This document shows positions 19,236 through 28,043 of a stretch of 64,000 nucleotides of DNA, one piece after another. The notes under the pieces are model-generated. The model did no database searches. It saw only the letters and a program-made list of their open reading frames with translations, and had not been told where the DNA came from. The stretch is from Prochlorococcus sp. MIT 0701 (GTDB lineage Bacteria > Cyanobacteriota > Cyanobacteriia > PCC-6307 > Cyanobiaceae). The position numbers and the translations under genes are program-made. The first letter of the stretch is position 1; each line of letters starts with the position of its first letter. The stretch spans positions 23,220 through 87,219 of the forward strand of contig NZ_JNBA01000010.1 in assembly GCF_000760295.1 (NCBI RefSeq). The letters run 5' to 3'.

Positions 19236-20030
19236 ATGAGTGATGCCTCCGGACAGTTAAGGGAAGAAGGTATGGCCAGCCTGGCCATTGATCCTGATGT
19301 CTTGGCCAAGGAGTTGGCGGCTGAACAGTACGTTGATCCGCTTGACGAGATCAATCCTGATGATTCAGACGTGGCGCATGTGTGCGACGCAGGTCTTAAC
19401 TGGCTGAAGCTGGGCCATGAGGAGCGTCTGCAGGGGCTAAGGGTGTTTTGTGAACATAGGGATCCCAGGGCAGTGGCCTTGCTTTTGCCCTTGTTGAAGG
19501 AGCCTTGTCCAGTGGAACGGATGAGTGCTGTTTATGCGTTAGGTCGAAATCCTTCCCCGCCAGCTTTAGAGCCCCTTTTGCAGTTGCTACAGGCTGACTG
19601 CAATGCCTATGTACGTAAGGCAACCGCCTGGAGCCTGGGGAATTATGCCGATGCCCGCGTCCTCAACCCCCTCATTCATGTTCTTCAAAATGATGTTGCT
19701 GCGGTACGGCTATGGGCCACCGGCTCATTGGCGGAAGCCGGTGGCACCTCTCCTGCCAATGCCGATATCGCTGCAAGTCAATTACTGATTAGTTTGCAGA
19801 TCGATGGTGAGCCTGTTGTGCGAAGTAACTGCATCTGGGCCCTCGGACGTCTTTACGACACGTTGGTTGAACCTCGTCGGCAGGAGTTGGTGGAGGCTTT
19901 TGTTGATTCTTTGCTCAACGATGCAGAGCTCTCGGTACGTGATGAGGCTCGCATCGCTCTTGAGCAGTTGGAAAACTCTGAGGTGATTCAGCGGCTTCAA
20001 ACTCTTTTAGATGAAGGACGCTTGACCTGA
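19236..20030 (+). CDS. HEAT-repeat (PBS-lyase-like) protein
   Basis: The 264-residue protein is built of repeated helix pairs with the pattern DPRAVALLLPLLKEP...RMSAVYALGR, as in the HEAT-like repeats of the phycobilisome lyase family (CpcE, NblB). Four to five repeats are visible from about residue 65 to 255. Family members attach bilins or help chlorophyll and phycobilisome turnover. The exact role cannot be assigned from sequence alone. The N-terminal 60 residues are acidic and not repetitive. The ATG at 19236 was chosen; an ATG at 19272 is possible. Confidence 0.8.
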   Translation: MSDASGQLREEGMASLAIDPDVLAKELAAEQYVDPLDEINPDDSDVAHVCDAGLNWLKLGHEERLQGLRVFCEHRDPRAVALLLPLLKEPCPVERMSAVYALGRNPSPPALEPLLQLLQADCNAYVRKATAWSLGNYADARVLNPLIHVLQNDVAAVRLWATGSLAEAGGTSPANADIAASQLLISLQIDGEPVVRSNCIWALGRLYDTLVEPRRQELVEAFVDSLLNDAELSVRDEARIALEQLENSEVIQRLQTLLDEGRLT

Positions 20031-20082
20031 AGGCTCTCTTGAGGTGATTGGTTTCATGGATCTTTTGAAAATCAACACGTCA

Positions 20083-20104
20083 GCTATCGCCCATGGCCGA
20101 TAGC
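20083..20104. promoter_or_regulatory. 22-base near-perfect palindrome upstream of the DUF2997 gene
   Basis: GCTATCG (20083-20089) and CGATAGC (20098-20104) are exact inverted copies, and the central CCCATGGC is itself nearly symmetric. It ends 26 bases before the start of the DUF2997 gene. Its position fits an operator for a dimeric regulator or an RNA hairpin controlling translation. Confidence 0.4.
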
Positions 20105-20129
20105 ATTCGAGTCCCTTCCGATGAAGTGG

Positions 20130-20339
20130 ATGCCTCAACACACTGTGCGATTTCGGATCCGTCAAGACGGACGTGTTGAAGAGAGTGTTGAGGGAGTTGT
20201 CGGCGAAGCCTGCCAGCACCTCACCGAGCGGATTGAAGAATCCCTAGGTGTCGTTGAACAAAGCACACCTACCGCCGAGGCGTTTCTTCGTCCTCAGGAC
20301 CAGTCCCAGTCCCAGTCCATTCCAGCCGAGCTTCTTTGA
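20130..20339 (+). CDS. DUF2997 family small protein
   Basis: A 69-residue protein opening with PQHTVRFRIRQDGRVEESVEGVVG, which fits the DUF2997 family: a short beta-hairpin followed by a helix. It ends with a QDQSQSQS stretch. Its TGA shares one base with the ATG of ycf35 (TGATG), so the two are very likely translated together, as they are paired in other cyanobacteria. The ATG at 20130 fits the family; an ATG at 20121 would add three residues. The biochemical role is unknown. Confidence 0.8.
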   Translation: MPQHTVRFRIRQDGRVEESVEGVVGEACQHLTERIEESLGVVEQSTPTAEAFLRPQDQSQSQSIPAELL

Positions 20340-20731
20340 TGTCTCACTTCAGCACCGTTAAGACACACCTGCGCAAACGAGAGCCCCTGGTACAGGCGCT
20401 CAAGGATCTTGGTTATGTCCCCCAAGAAGGGGAGCGTTCTGTTCGCGGCTATCGCGGACAAACAGTCACAGCTGAATTGGCTGTGATCATGCCTGAAGGT
20501 GGTGATATTGGCTTCCGTTTGAATTCGGCTACAGGGGCCTATGAATTGGTGACGGACCTCGATCTCTGGCGGCAATCTGTTCCGGTGGAACGTTTTCTTG
20601 CTCAGCTCACACAGCGCTATGCCCTTAATACCGTGTTGGCATCAACAGCGCAGGAAGGCTTTGAGGTGGCAGAGCAGCGCAATACTGATGACGGCGCTAT
20701 CGAACTGGTGGTAACTCGCTGGGATTCCTGA
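20339..20731 (+). CDS. ycf35: Ycf35 / DUF1257 family protein
   Basis: A 130-residue protein conserved in cyanobacteria and in some algal plastid genomes. The N-terminus MSHFSTVKTHLRKREPLVQALKDLGY is characteristic. No catalytic motif is visible and no function is established for the family. It is translationally coupled to the DUF2997 gene upstream and followed 16 bases later by a ferredoxin, which suggests a shared redox or assembly task. Confidence 0.88.
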   Translation: MSHFSTVKTHLRKREPLVQALKDLGYVPQEGERSVRGYRGQTVTAELAVIMPEGGDIGFRLNSATGAYELVTDLDLWRQSVPVERFLAQLTQRYALNTVLASTAQEGFEVAEQRNTDDGAIELVVTRWDS

Positions 20732-20747
20732 CATCCAACCTTGACCA

Positions 20748-21128
20748 TTGATTGATCCATCGGCAGCTTTTCAAGTTTCCGCCCAGCTTGATGAGCGGGC
20801 GAATGGATCAGAGCCGCTGCTTGGTGGCCAATTGCGTGAAAAGGCTGTCTGGGTTGATGAGGCTGTCTGCATTGGTTGTCGGTACTGCGCTCATGTGGCT
20901 ACTAACACCTTTGTTATCGAGCCAACAATGGGTCGCTCGCGGGCCATCCGGCAGGACGGGGATAGTACGGAACGCATTCAGGAAGCCATTGCTACCTGCC
21001 CGGTGAATTGCATCAAATGGGTGCAGTTTGAGCAGCTAGATGAATTGCGAGCTCAATTGGCAGCTCTTGAATTGCTTCCTCTCGGGTTTCAAAGGACTTC
21101 TCGGAAGCGGCGCAATCATGGCTCCTAA
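20748..21128 (+). CDS. Single-cluster [4Fe-4S]-type ferredoxin
   Basis: A 126-residue protein with cysteines at 41, 44 and 47 (CIGCRYC) and at 84 followed by Pro (TCPVNC). This matches single-cluster bacterial ferredoxins. It has a further Cys88. About 35 N-terminal and 35 C-terminal residues flank the domain; the tail is basic. The start is TTG at 20748, the first codon after an in-frame TGA. It follows ycf35 by 16 bases and precedes the aldo/keto reductase by 6, so all four genes look like one operon. Confidence 0.88.
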   Translation: MIDPSAAFQVSAQLDERANGSEPLLGGQLREKAVWVDEAVCIGCRYCAHVATNTFVIEPTMGRSRAIRQDGDSTERIQEAIATCPVNCIKWVQFEQLDELRAQLAALELLPLGFQRTSRKRRNHGS

Positions 21129-21134
21129 GAGTTA

Positions 21135-22355
21135 ATGAAGGCGTCTTTGGAGCAGAGCTTTCTGCCTTGCCGCCGCTTTGGCCGCACCGGTTTATCCATG
21201 CCTGTGTTGTCTTTAGGGGGGATGCGCTTTCAGCAGAGCTGGACAGATTTGGAGGCGGAGGTGATTACCTCTGAGTCGCAGAAACTTCTGCAGGACATTT
21301 TGGAGCGAGCCGTGGCCTGTGGCTTCCATCATGTGGAGACGGCGCGCCATTACGGCAGCTCTGAGCGGCAGTTGGGATGGGCGCTGCGTGATGTCTTGGA
21401 TCCACAGCGGCTGTTGCAGAGCAAAGTCCCTCCTCGTGAGGATCCCAAAGTCTTTGAGGCGGAGCTGGCACTCAGCTTTGAACGGTTGGGATGTGAACGA
21501 TTGGATCTAGTTGCCATCCATGGCCTCAATCTTTCGGAGCATCTGGAGCAGACCTTGCGACCAGGAGGTTGCATGGATGTGTTGCGTCGTTGGCAGGGTG
21601 ATGGACGCATCGGCCATGTGGGTTTTTCCACTCATGGCCCTACCGACTTAATCGTGCAGGCGATCGAGACGGATGCCTTTGATTATGTGAATCTGCACTG
21701 GTATTTCATTTATCAAGACAATGATCCTGCACTGGATGCAGCTGCTCGTCATGACTTAGGCGTTTTCATCATTAGCCCGACAGATAAGGGTGGCCATCTG
21801 CATACTCCCTCGTCTCAACTTCTGGAACTCTGTGCTCCACTTCATCCAATTGTGTTCAACGATCTGTTCTGCTTGCAAGACCCAAGGGTTCATACGATCA
21901 GTGTTGGTGCCGCGCGACCCAGTGATCTCGATCGGCATCTCCAGGCGGTGGATCTCTTGCAGAGTGCCGCTGAGTTGCTGCCACCAGTCCAGCAGCGACT
22001 CGTTGATGCGGCACAGTTGGCTTTAGGTGAGGCTTGGTTGACCAGTTGGCAGAGGGGCCTGCCGCCCTGGCAGGAGTCTCCAGGCCAGATCAATCTTCCG
22101 ATCCTGCTTTGGCTTCATAATCTGGTAGAGGCTTGGGGAATGGAGGGTTATGCAAAAGCCCGCTACGGTTTACTTGGCAATGGCAGCCACTGGTTCCCTG
22201 GAGCGAATGCCGAAGCACTGGATGCAGATGTGAGTGAGGCGGCCCTCAGGGAGGTGTTGGTGAACAGCCCCTGGTGTGATCAGATCCCAGGTTTGCTCCG
22301 CAGGTTGCGCAACCGTCTTGGTGGTCATCCTCAGCAGCGACTGACCAGTGTTTAA
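21135..22355 (+). CDS. Aldo/keto reductase family oxidoreductase
   Basis: The 406-residue protein starts with the aldo/keto reductase signature [21 protein letters not shown]. Active-site Asp/Tyr-type residues sit in [15 protein letters not shown] (about residues 68-82). The barrel runs to about residue 275. The C-terminal 130 residues are extra compared with plain reductases and contain no clear iron-sulfur motif. The substrate is unknown. It lies 6 bases after the ferredoxin and ends with a 4-base convergent overlap with rsmG (TTAA). Confidence 0.82.
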   Translation: MKASLEQSFLPCRRFGRTGLSMPVLSLGGMRFQQSWTDLEAEVITSESQKLLQDILERAVACGFHHVETARHYGSSERQLGWALRDVLDPQRLLQSKVPPREDPKVFEAELALSFERLGCERLDLVAIHGLNLSEHLEQTLRPGGCMDVLRRWQGDGRIGHVGFSTHGPTDLIVQAIETDAFDYVNLHWYFIYQDNDPALDAAARHDLGVFIISPTDKGGHLHTPSSQLLELCAPLHPIVFNDLFCLQDPRVHTISVGAARPSDLDRHLQAVDLLQSAAELLPPVQQRLVDAAQLALGEAWLTSWQRGLPPWQESPGQINLPILLWLHNLVEAWGMEGYAKARYGLLGNGSHWFPGANAEALDADVSEAALREVLVNSPWCDQIPGLLRRLRNRLGGHPQQRLTSV

Positions 22356-23095
22356 GACCCGAGCGGGTTCTTGGCAGGTATACCGACTGGCCGTGGGAAG
22401 GTCGCTGGGCAAGGGAGCGTTGCGCGCAGGCGTAATTGGTGACGCACCCCGCGATTGTCAGGAAGTTCGCGACGCTCCATCTTGATCAGATTGGCTTGTA
22501 GCAATTTGAGAGCCTTAGCGAGATCCTTTGCATCGTTGGGGCTCCAATGGCCACGAAATAGCAGGGCTTCACCATCTGGCTTGAGAAGGGGGACGAGGTA
22601 TTCGGCGACAACCGGTGCTGTGCTCACTGCGCGAGCCATCGCGAGATCAAACAAGCCACGGCAGCACTGATCCTGCCCGGTGAGTTCTGCCCGTTCGCTA
22701 CGTACCGTGACGCGCGACGTTAGCCCTAGCGTTGCCGCCATTGCATTTAGGGCAGCTGTCTTGCGCCCTACCGAATCCACCAAGGTGACGCTTGCGCCGG
22801 GTAGTGCGATGGCTAGGGCCAGACCGGGAAAGCCACCGCCACTGCCGATATCGATGCAACGACGAGGTTGTTGGGCGTTCTGCAATTCGCTTTGCAGAGG
22901 CCAGAGGCTGTCGAACACCTGCATGATCCAGTAGTCACCACCTTCGACCAGGCGGGTGAGGTTGACCCGGGCATTCCATTGGCGAAGCAGGGCTTGTAGA
23001 GCGATCATTTGCTCCAGTTGCTCACTGGATGGATGCCATCCAAGGGCATTCCAGAGCTCCGGGCCTGGGTTGCTAAAGCAGGCCTGATTTGACAT
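22352..23095 (-). CDS. rsmG: 16S rRNA (guanine-N7)-methyltransferase RsmG
   Basis: Methylates G527 of 16S rRNA using SAM; also called GidB. The 247 residues contain the SAM-binding [17 protein letters not shown] at about residues 78-94, and the family N-terminus [27 protein letters not shown] at 23095 is preferred over the TTG two codons upstream. It is divergent from the DnaJ gene. Confidence 0.95.
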   Translation of the reverse strand: MSNQACFSNPGPELWNALGWHPSSEQLEQMIALQALLRQWNARVNLTRLVEGGDYWIMQVFDSLWPLQSELQNAQQPRRCIDIGSGGGFPGLALAIALPGASVTLVDSVGRKTAALNAMAATLGLTSRVTVRSERAELTGQDQCCRGLFDLAMARAVSTAPVVAEYLVPLLKPDGEALLFRGHWSPNDAKDLAKALKLLQANLIKMERRELPDNRGVRHQLRLRATLPCPATFPRPVGIPAKNPLGS

Positions 23096-23192
23096 GGGCA
23101 ATCAGAACATAGTTCTCTCTAGGATGGAATTGTGCAAGGGGAGAGGTGATGATGGTCTGCGAGTTGCTGATCAACTTCTGGTTTTGACTCTT

Positions 23193-23726
23193 GTGAAGAG
23201 CCATTACGAGCGCCTGGGAGTTGCGCGCTCTGCAGATGTTGACACCATTCATCTAGCCTTCCGCCGTCGCAGTAAGGTTCTTCATCCCGATACGGCACCA
23301 CTCCCCGCTGAACAGGCTGCCAAGCAGTTTCAGTTGTTGTGTGAGGCTTATGAGCTTCTCACCGACCCGGTGCGTCGCCAGGCGTATGACGCGAGCCTGA
23401 TGGCAGAAGGGTTGTTGGCTGGGAGCTCCAGTGTTGGCACTGAGGCGCTGCCTTCAATGTCTTCTAGTGCTCCGAAGGGGGTTGGCGTGCGCCGTCCTCT
23501 TTCCGGGGGAGAGTGGTTCTCTCTGCTTCTACTGGGGCTGACTTTATTGTTCAGCCTGCTGATTGGCTTTGGAGTGGCTTGGGCTCATGGACGTGAGCTG
23601 CAAGTTTGGCCTAGTTGGCTCAACAGTGAACAGACTGCTGGCAGGATTTCAACACCAGGTGTCATCAATGTCGTCGTTGCCTCCCGAACAGACGCCTTTG
23701 GATCGCCATTCCCTCGTTTCTCTTGA
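23193..23726 (+). CDS. DnaJ-domain membrane protein
   Basis: An N-terminal J domain (SHYERLGVARSADVDTIHLAFR) with the HPD motif in LHPDTAP. It is followed by a Ser/Gly linker, then a transmembrane helix (SLLLLGLTLLFSLLIGFGVAW) at about residues 120-143. J domains stimulate Hsp70. A membrane-anchored one would recruit DnaK to the membrane, but the client is unknown. GTG at 23193 places the J domain at residue 1, giving 177 residues; the frame is open back to 23094. It overlaps the next gene by 59 bases. Confidence 0.82.
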   Translation: MKSHYERLGVARSADVDTIHLAFRRRSKVLHPDTAPLPAEQAAKQFQLLCEAYELLTDPVRRQAYDASLMAEGLLAGSSSVGTEALPSMSSSAPKGVGVRRPLSGGEWFSLLLLGLTLLFSLLIGFGVAWAHGRELQVWPSWLNSEQTAGRISTPGVINVVVASRTDAFGSPFPRFS

Positions 23727-23934
23727 GAGTTGGCTGCAGCGGCTAGGTGCTGAGCGCAGTTGTGAGGATCCCTGCCGATGGATTTGGCTCAGGCCTGAAT
23801 GGTCAGCTGAGATCGTTCTGGAGCAGGATGAATTGAGGGTTGCCTGGGAGCAAGGTGGTCAGCGCAGTCAGTGCTGCTTCCCTTATGGTCTGCCGCGCTC
23901 CGATGTGGAGGCGGCTCTTTCGGAAGGCCCTTAA
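23668..23934 (+). CDS. DUF3143 family protein
   Basis: An 88-residue protein starting MSSLPPEQTPLDRHSLVSLE, with WLQRLGAE and a C-terminal segment CCFPYGLPRSDVEAAL. This fits DUF3143, a cyanobacterial family often found next to a J-domain gene. The start lies inside the 3' end of the DnaJ-domain gene, so the two overlap by 59 bases in different frames and are probably coupled. No function is known. Confidence 0.8.
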   Translation: MSSLPPEQTPLDRHSLVSLESWLQRLGAERSCEDPCRWIWLRPEWSAEIVLEQDELRVAWEQGGQRSQCCFPYGLPRSDVEAALSEGP

Positions 23935-23968
23935 GAACGAGGGTGTTGCTTCTGTTGAGCGCTTGAAC

Positions 23969-25297
23969 TCAGAGGGCTTCCAAGCCTGAATGGATGGCTG
24001 CATAGCATTGCTTCAGCTGAGCGTCATTGAGGCAGAGCGGAGGCAGCAGATAAACGACCTGACCTAGAGGCCGCAGGAAGACACCATTGTTGATGGCCTG
24101 TTGCTTGACGATTCGTCCTGCTGGATTGAGGTAGCCATGGCTCCCGTTTATCGCGAGGTCGAAGGCGGCGATGGTGCCGATCAGTCTTGGTTGCTGCACC
24201 TTTGGATGTTCAGCTAGGGCTTTGAGATGAGGTCGATGCCTAGCCTCAAAGTTTTCGTAGTTTTCTGGGTTGGCCTCCAGTAGGTCGAGGCTGGCGTTGG
24301 CGGCTGCGCAACCAAGGGGATTAGCAGTGAAGCTATGGCCGTGCCAGAGGGTGAGAGATGGATCATCGCCTACGAAGGCCTCAAACACCTCTTCGCGGGC
24401 CATGGTTACGCCCATGGGTAAAAATCCCCCGGTGAGTCCTTTCGATAAAGCGATCAAATCGGGTGCAAGCCCAGCACGCTTGAAGGCGAAGAGGGCTCCA
24501 CAGCGTCCGAAACCAGTAAGAACCTCATCAGCAATCAGCAAGGCTCCCGCCGCACGTACGCGTTGCTCGACTTCTTGTAGGAATTCCGCTCGCACCATGG
24601 CCATGCCGCCTGCCCCTTGGACTATTGGCTCCAAGATGACTGCTGCTGTTGGGGTTTGAAGGCAGCGTTCCAGTTCACTTAGAGCAAGCTGTTCACGTGT
24701 TTCAACCTCTTCATCGCCCCACCAGGTAGCGGGCCAGGGCACCCGTGCCACTGGAAACAACATCTCATCAAATGGGGCACTGAATAGGTTGCGCTCCCCT
24801 ACTGCCATCGCCCCGAACGTGTCGCCGTGGTAGGCCCCGTTGAAGGCGATGAGTTGTTGCCGAGGCTCGCCGCGGTTGTGCCAGCACTGACAAGCGATCT
24901 TGAGCGCAACCTCCACGGCGGTAGAGCCGTTGTCGGAGAAGAACAGGCGTTGAAGGCCTGTGAGGGCACTGAGGCGTGCTGCAAGTTGTTCTGCCTGGGG
25001 ATGAATGAAGTCAGCAAAGATCACCTGCTCCAGTTGCTGTGCCTGGGTTGCGATGGCGGCGGCGATGCTGGGATTGGCATGGCCATGAAGGGTGACCCAC
25101 CAGCTGCTGATTGCATCAATCAGGGGAGGTGCCCCATCAAGCATCAATAGCGCCCCATCCGCCGCGATGACACGCTGCGGCGGTAATGCCGATGCGATCT
25201 GGGTGAAGGGAGGCCAGAGATGGGGATGCCAGTTGTTGGCGCTTGGGGTGGAGAGTGGATCGAAGCAATCCATGACCCGATGGGGTTGTGTTGTCAT
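23969..25297 (-). CDS. bioA: Adenosylmethionine-8-amino-7-oxononanoate aminotransferase
   Basis: PLP enzyme that converts KAPA to DAPA in biotin synthesis with SAM as amino donor. The 442 residues include the PLP lysine Lys286 in ALSKGLTGG, the pyridine-binding Asp257 in LIADEVLTGFG, and SSWWVTLHG near residue 64, typical of BioA. It lies downstream of the other bio genes but is separated by 460 bases, so it may have its own promoter. It is convergent with the DUF3143 gene. Confidence 0.96.
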   Translation of the reverse strand: MTTQPHRVMDCFDPLSTPSANNWHPHLWPPFTQIASALPPQRVIAADGALLMLDGAPPLIDAISSWWVTLHGHANPSIAAAIATQAQQLEQVIFADFIHPQAEQLAARLSALTGLQRLFFSDNGSTAVEVALKIACQCWHNRGEPRQQLIAFNGAYHGDTFGAMAVGERNLFSAPFDEMLFPVARVPWPATWWGDEEVETREQLALSELERCLQTPTAAVILEPIVQGAGGMAMVRAEFLQEVEQRVRAAGALLIADEVLTGFGRCGALFAFKRAGLAPDLIALSKGLTGGFLPMGVTMAREEVFEAFVGDDPSLTLWHGHSFTANPLGCAAANASLDLLEANPENYENFEARHRPHLKALAEHPKVQQPRLIGTIAAFDLAINGSHGYLNPAGRIVKQQAINNGVFLRPLGQVVYLLPPLCLNDAQLKQCYAAIHSGLEAL

Positions 25298-25757
25298 CTT
25301 GGATCGTGATGTTGCAGTCTGAACTGATCACAACGGCTCGTTGCAATCCTTTGGCTAGAAGTATTGCTTGGCGATTGCACCACTATTTGCAGTTTGAGGA
25401 TTTTGATATCGCTTGCCAGTGCTTTTAATTAAGTGATGAAATCCTTGTTTTCAAAGTGGTGCTTTGAGTTGTCTTAAGCAATTGCGAGGCTTTCCTCAAG
25501 CTTCTTTTTGATGATGTCTTGAAAGGCATTTTAGCCGTTCGGCTGTAGATAATTTTGATTCACATTGTAGTTGTTCTATTCTGCTGATTTGGTTTTATTG
25601 CTGCTGCAATACGTTTGTAGATGTGCTGACTGAGCAAGAAGGAATGCTGAATTCGGGAAGGCTTGTCGTTGTCGATGCAGAGAGTTTTGCGTTTGAATTC
25701 AATTCATCTATCCTTTTGGCCTGCTGCAGGTTGTTGCATTGATGAGAGGGGCGTGAT
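25298..25757. other. 460-base gap inside the biotin cluster, no gene recognised
   Basis: This AT-rich stretch separates bioA from the upstream bio genes on the same strand. Only short frames without family features are present. It could hold a bioA promoter, but no convincing -35/-10 pair, riboswitch or BirA-like operator was picked out by eye. Confidence 0.5.
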
Positions 25758-25913
25758 TTAGCGGCAGACCTCGCTTTGTTGTTCCCCCTCTGTAGCGAGA
25801 GGGCCGCAGTTGACCCAGCGCACCATGCCAACTTCAATGTCGGTGAATAGCACAAGGATTCCTCCACAGAGAAGAACAACTCCAACGGTGGCCCATGACT
25901 GACGCTTGTTCAT
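25758..25913 (-). CDS. 51-residue membrane protein coupled to bioD
   Basis: The ATG at 25913 overlaps the bioD stop (ATGA), the same coupling used by the other genes of this cluster. The protein has a short basic start (NKRQSW), one transmembrane helix (ATVGVVLLCGGILVLF) and a polar tail with two cysteines (NCGPLA..SEVC). No family was recognised. Its place in the biotin operon suggests a linked job, but that is inference from position only. Confidence 0.7.
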   Translation of the reverse strand: MNKRQSWATVGVVLLCGGILVLFTDIEVGMVRWVNCGPLATEGEQQSEVCR

Positions 25914-26578
25914 TGAACTTGACTCCAGGATTGCAATAGCCGTTTGAAGGTAAGGCTCAGGTCTTGCAGATGCCACTGCTCTGCGAGTGTTGCTGCCGTG
26001 AGATTGGGTAAGTGAGGCAACTGAGCGATGACTGGAACACCACCAAATTGTTCCAGGGTTTTTGGATTGTCGGGGTGGGGTGGACCATTGAGCACCAAAC
26101 CTAAGACCTTCAGGTTGCGCAAGCGCAATGCTTCAAGGCTGAGCAGGGTGTGGTTGAGGGTACCCAGGCCACTGCGTGCAACGAGGATTAGCGGTAGTTG
26201 CCAACGCTCGAGTTGATCGAGTTGTAGCCATTGACGGTTGAGTGGCACCATTAGGCCGCCAGCAGTTTCTATTACCAGAGGACCAGATACAGCAGGCAAT
26301 ACAAGTTGATCGGGGTTGATGCAGCAGTTCTCTTGTTCTGCGGCCCAGTGGGGTGATACCGCGGCCTGGAAGTTATAGACCTCTGGGTGCCAACGTTCGG
26401 CGGGAAGATTAAGGAGTCGACAAACCCTATTGCGGTCTCCACCGTCTTCCTCTAGGCCGCTCTGTATTGGCTTCCAGTAGGTGGCAAGTAATCCTTGCAC
26501 TAGTAATGCACTCACCACGGTCTTGCCGACGTTGGTGTCTGTGCCGCAGACGATGAGAGGAGTCTTTGCCTCAGTCAT
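25910..26578 (-). CDS. bioD: Dethiobiotin synthetase
   Basis: ATP-dependent closure of the ureido ring, DAPA to dethiobiotin. The 222-residue protein starts at the ATG of an ATGA overlap with bioC and carries the family P-loop variant CGTDTNVGKT at about residues 11-20. The WKPIQSG motif is at about 34-40, and ETAGGLMVPL holds substrate-contact residues. The longer open frame (to 26692) runs into bioC and is not needed. Confidence 0.94.
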   Translation of the reverse strand: MTEAKTPLIVCGTDTNVGKTVVSALLVQGLLATYWKPIQSGLEEDGGDRNRVCRLLNLPAERWHPEVYNFQAAVSPHWAAEQENCCINPDQLVLPAVSGPLVIETAGGLMVPLNRQWLQLDQLERWQLPLILVARSGLGTLNHTLLSLEALRLRNLKVLGLVLNGPPHPDNPKTLEQFGGVPVIAQLPHLPNLTAATLAEQWHLQDLSLTFKRLLQSWSQVQ

Positions 26579-27330
26579 CGCTGGATTAAAAGCAGTTGGA
26601 TCAGCCAGGTGAGTTGTGCATCTCCACTGTCCTGGCAACGTGGCCAGGCTTGTTTGAGATGACGCCAGTTGCCAACCCCCATGGCTGGGCAAGGGCTGGC
26701 CTGGGCACCAATTTGGCGCATTGGTTTCAAGAGCTGAAAAACTTCAGGACTCTCTTGGGTGAACTGGTGTAGCTGTTGATGGCGGATGCTATTGCTGGAC
26801 AGAACCTCAAGCAATGACGCTTGGGAGGGGAATGGCAGAGCGGTGCAGCTCACGCCTGCCGTTGCTGCTGCTTGGTGCCACTGGGGGAAACTTCCTTGTA
26901 CCGGTAAGGCCAACGCCAGCCAGCCTTGAGGAGCTAAGGCGGCCATCCATTCATTCAGTCGTTCTAAAGGATTAATCAGCCAGTGAAGGGAAAAATTCGA
27001 GGCCAACAAACTGGGTGGTGTGGGCCAAGACGGCAGGCCTAAATTGAGATCCCACAACTTTGAGGAGCTGGACTGGTGCTGATGTTTCAGCATCTCGGGA
27101 CAGCCATCCACGCGGAGGACGGCTTGGTCTGGATTACAGGCTTCTAGAGCATCTGCCATTAGGCCTGTGCCTGAACCGAGGTCTACCCAGAACCCTGCTG
27201 GAATCGGCTGCCGAGCACACTGTCTGGCGAGCCTCCAGGCAACGGCACGCTGTAATTGCGCCTGGCCGTTGTAAGTGGTTGCAGCTTGCTCAAAGTTGCT
27301 CAACACTTGTTTTGACCAGCTATTGCTCAA
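26575..27330 (-). CDS. bioC: Malonyl-ACP O-methyltransferase BioC
   Basis: SAM-dependent methyltransferase that caps malonyl-ACP so fatty-acid synthesis can build the pimelate part of biotin. The SAM motif VDLGSGTGLMADALE and the N-terminal FEQAATTYNGQAQLQRAVAW are typical of BioC. The length is 251 residues from a TTG at 27330 that overlaps the upstream stop as TTGA. A GTG at 27348 would add six residues and overlap by 22 bases. It sits between bioK and bioD, as expected. Confidence 0.92.
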   Translation of the reverse strand: MSNSWSKQVLSNFEQAATTYNGQAQLQRAVAWRLARQCARQPIPAGFWVDLGSGTGLMADALEACNPDQAVLRVDGCPEMLKHQHQSSSSKLWDLNLGLPSWPTPPSLLASNFSLHWLINPLERLNEWMAALAPQGWLALALPVQGSFPQWHQAAATAGVSCTALPFPSQASLLEVLSSNSIRHQQLHQFTQESPEVFQLLKPMRQIGAQASPCPAMGVGNWRHLKQAWPRCQDSGDAQLTWLIQLLLIQR

Positions 27331-28043
27331 GGGGCTGACTCCAGCCACTTGTGCACGCGTTCAATGAGTTCGGGTATCAGCAAGGCATGCCCTGCCTCAG
27401 GCAAGATCCAATGGCAAGGGGGGCTTTGTAAATGATTAAGCAGGGTTTCTACCAAGGCGATTCGTGCAGCGGGAACCACGATTGCGTCTTGCGCAGCTTC
27501 GACCACCAGCACCCTGGCCTGGGCAGGAAGTCCTGCTGGTAAACCATCAGTTTTGATTAGTAATTCGAGATCAGCCTGCAGTTGCTTGCGGCCGTTTACG
27601 GAGAGGCCTTGCTGGATGGGTCCAGCGGGTATGGCGCTAACGGGACTTGGCTGGGCGGCCCGAGCGAGGAAAGTGTGGAGCATGGCGTTTTCAGCTGCTG
27701 TGCCGAGGCGCTCTTGCATGCCCTTTAGGCCAGTGCGTAGGGCACGGTTTGCTGGTCCTTTGGGCAAGAAACCCCCGAAGCTTGCCAGCAGCACCAGATC
27801 GGTGGCCTGCGCAAGCACTTCGCTGGCGAGCAGGTGTGGACCTAAAGAATGGCCAATCACCACCCGTCGTTGCTCTGGTTGTGGTTCAGGGTTGTTATGC
27901 CATTTTGGTTTAAGTGGTGGCAGTGATGCGTAGCCCTGTTCTTGGCTTTGCCACAACCAGCCATGGGCTTGAAAATGGCGGGCCCAGAGCTGCCAGGTGT
28001 TGCTATCGCCACACCAGCCGTGCATGGCGATGATCTCTTTCAT
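27327..28043 (-). CDS. bioK: Alpha/beta hydrolase, probable pimeloyl-ACP methyl ester esterase (BioK type)
   Basis: The 238-residue alpha/beta hydrolase has the nucleophile elbow GHSLG (Ser66), a likely acid in EAAQDAIV and His in EAGHALL. It sits between bioF and bioC, so it probably removes the methyl group from pimeloyl-ACP methyl ester, the BioH job. Marine picocyanobacteria are known to use a distinct esterase named BioK in this position. The assignment here rests on position and fold. Its ATG overlaps the bioF stop (ATGA). Confidence 0.82.
   Translation of the reverse strand: MKEIIAMHGWCGDSNTWQLWARHFQAHGWLWQSQEQGYASLPPLKPKWHNNPEPQPEQRRVVIGHSLGPHLLASEVLAQATDLVLLASFGGFLPKGPANRALRTGLKGMQERLGTAAENAMLHTFLARAAQPSPVSAIPAGPIQQGLSVNGRKQLQADLELLIKTDGLPAGLPAQARVLVVEAAQDAIVVPAARIALVETLLNHLQSPPCHWILPEAGHALLIPELIERVHKWLESAP

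Noticed and set aside
22356..22420. Terminator between the aldo/keto reductase and rsmG
   Set aside because: The two genes overlap by four bases at their stops, so no separate terminator sequence exists between them.
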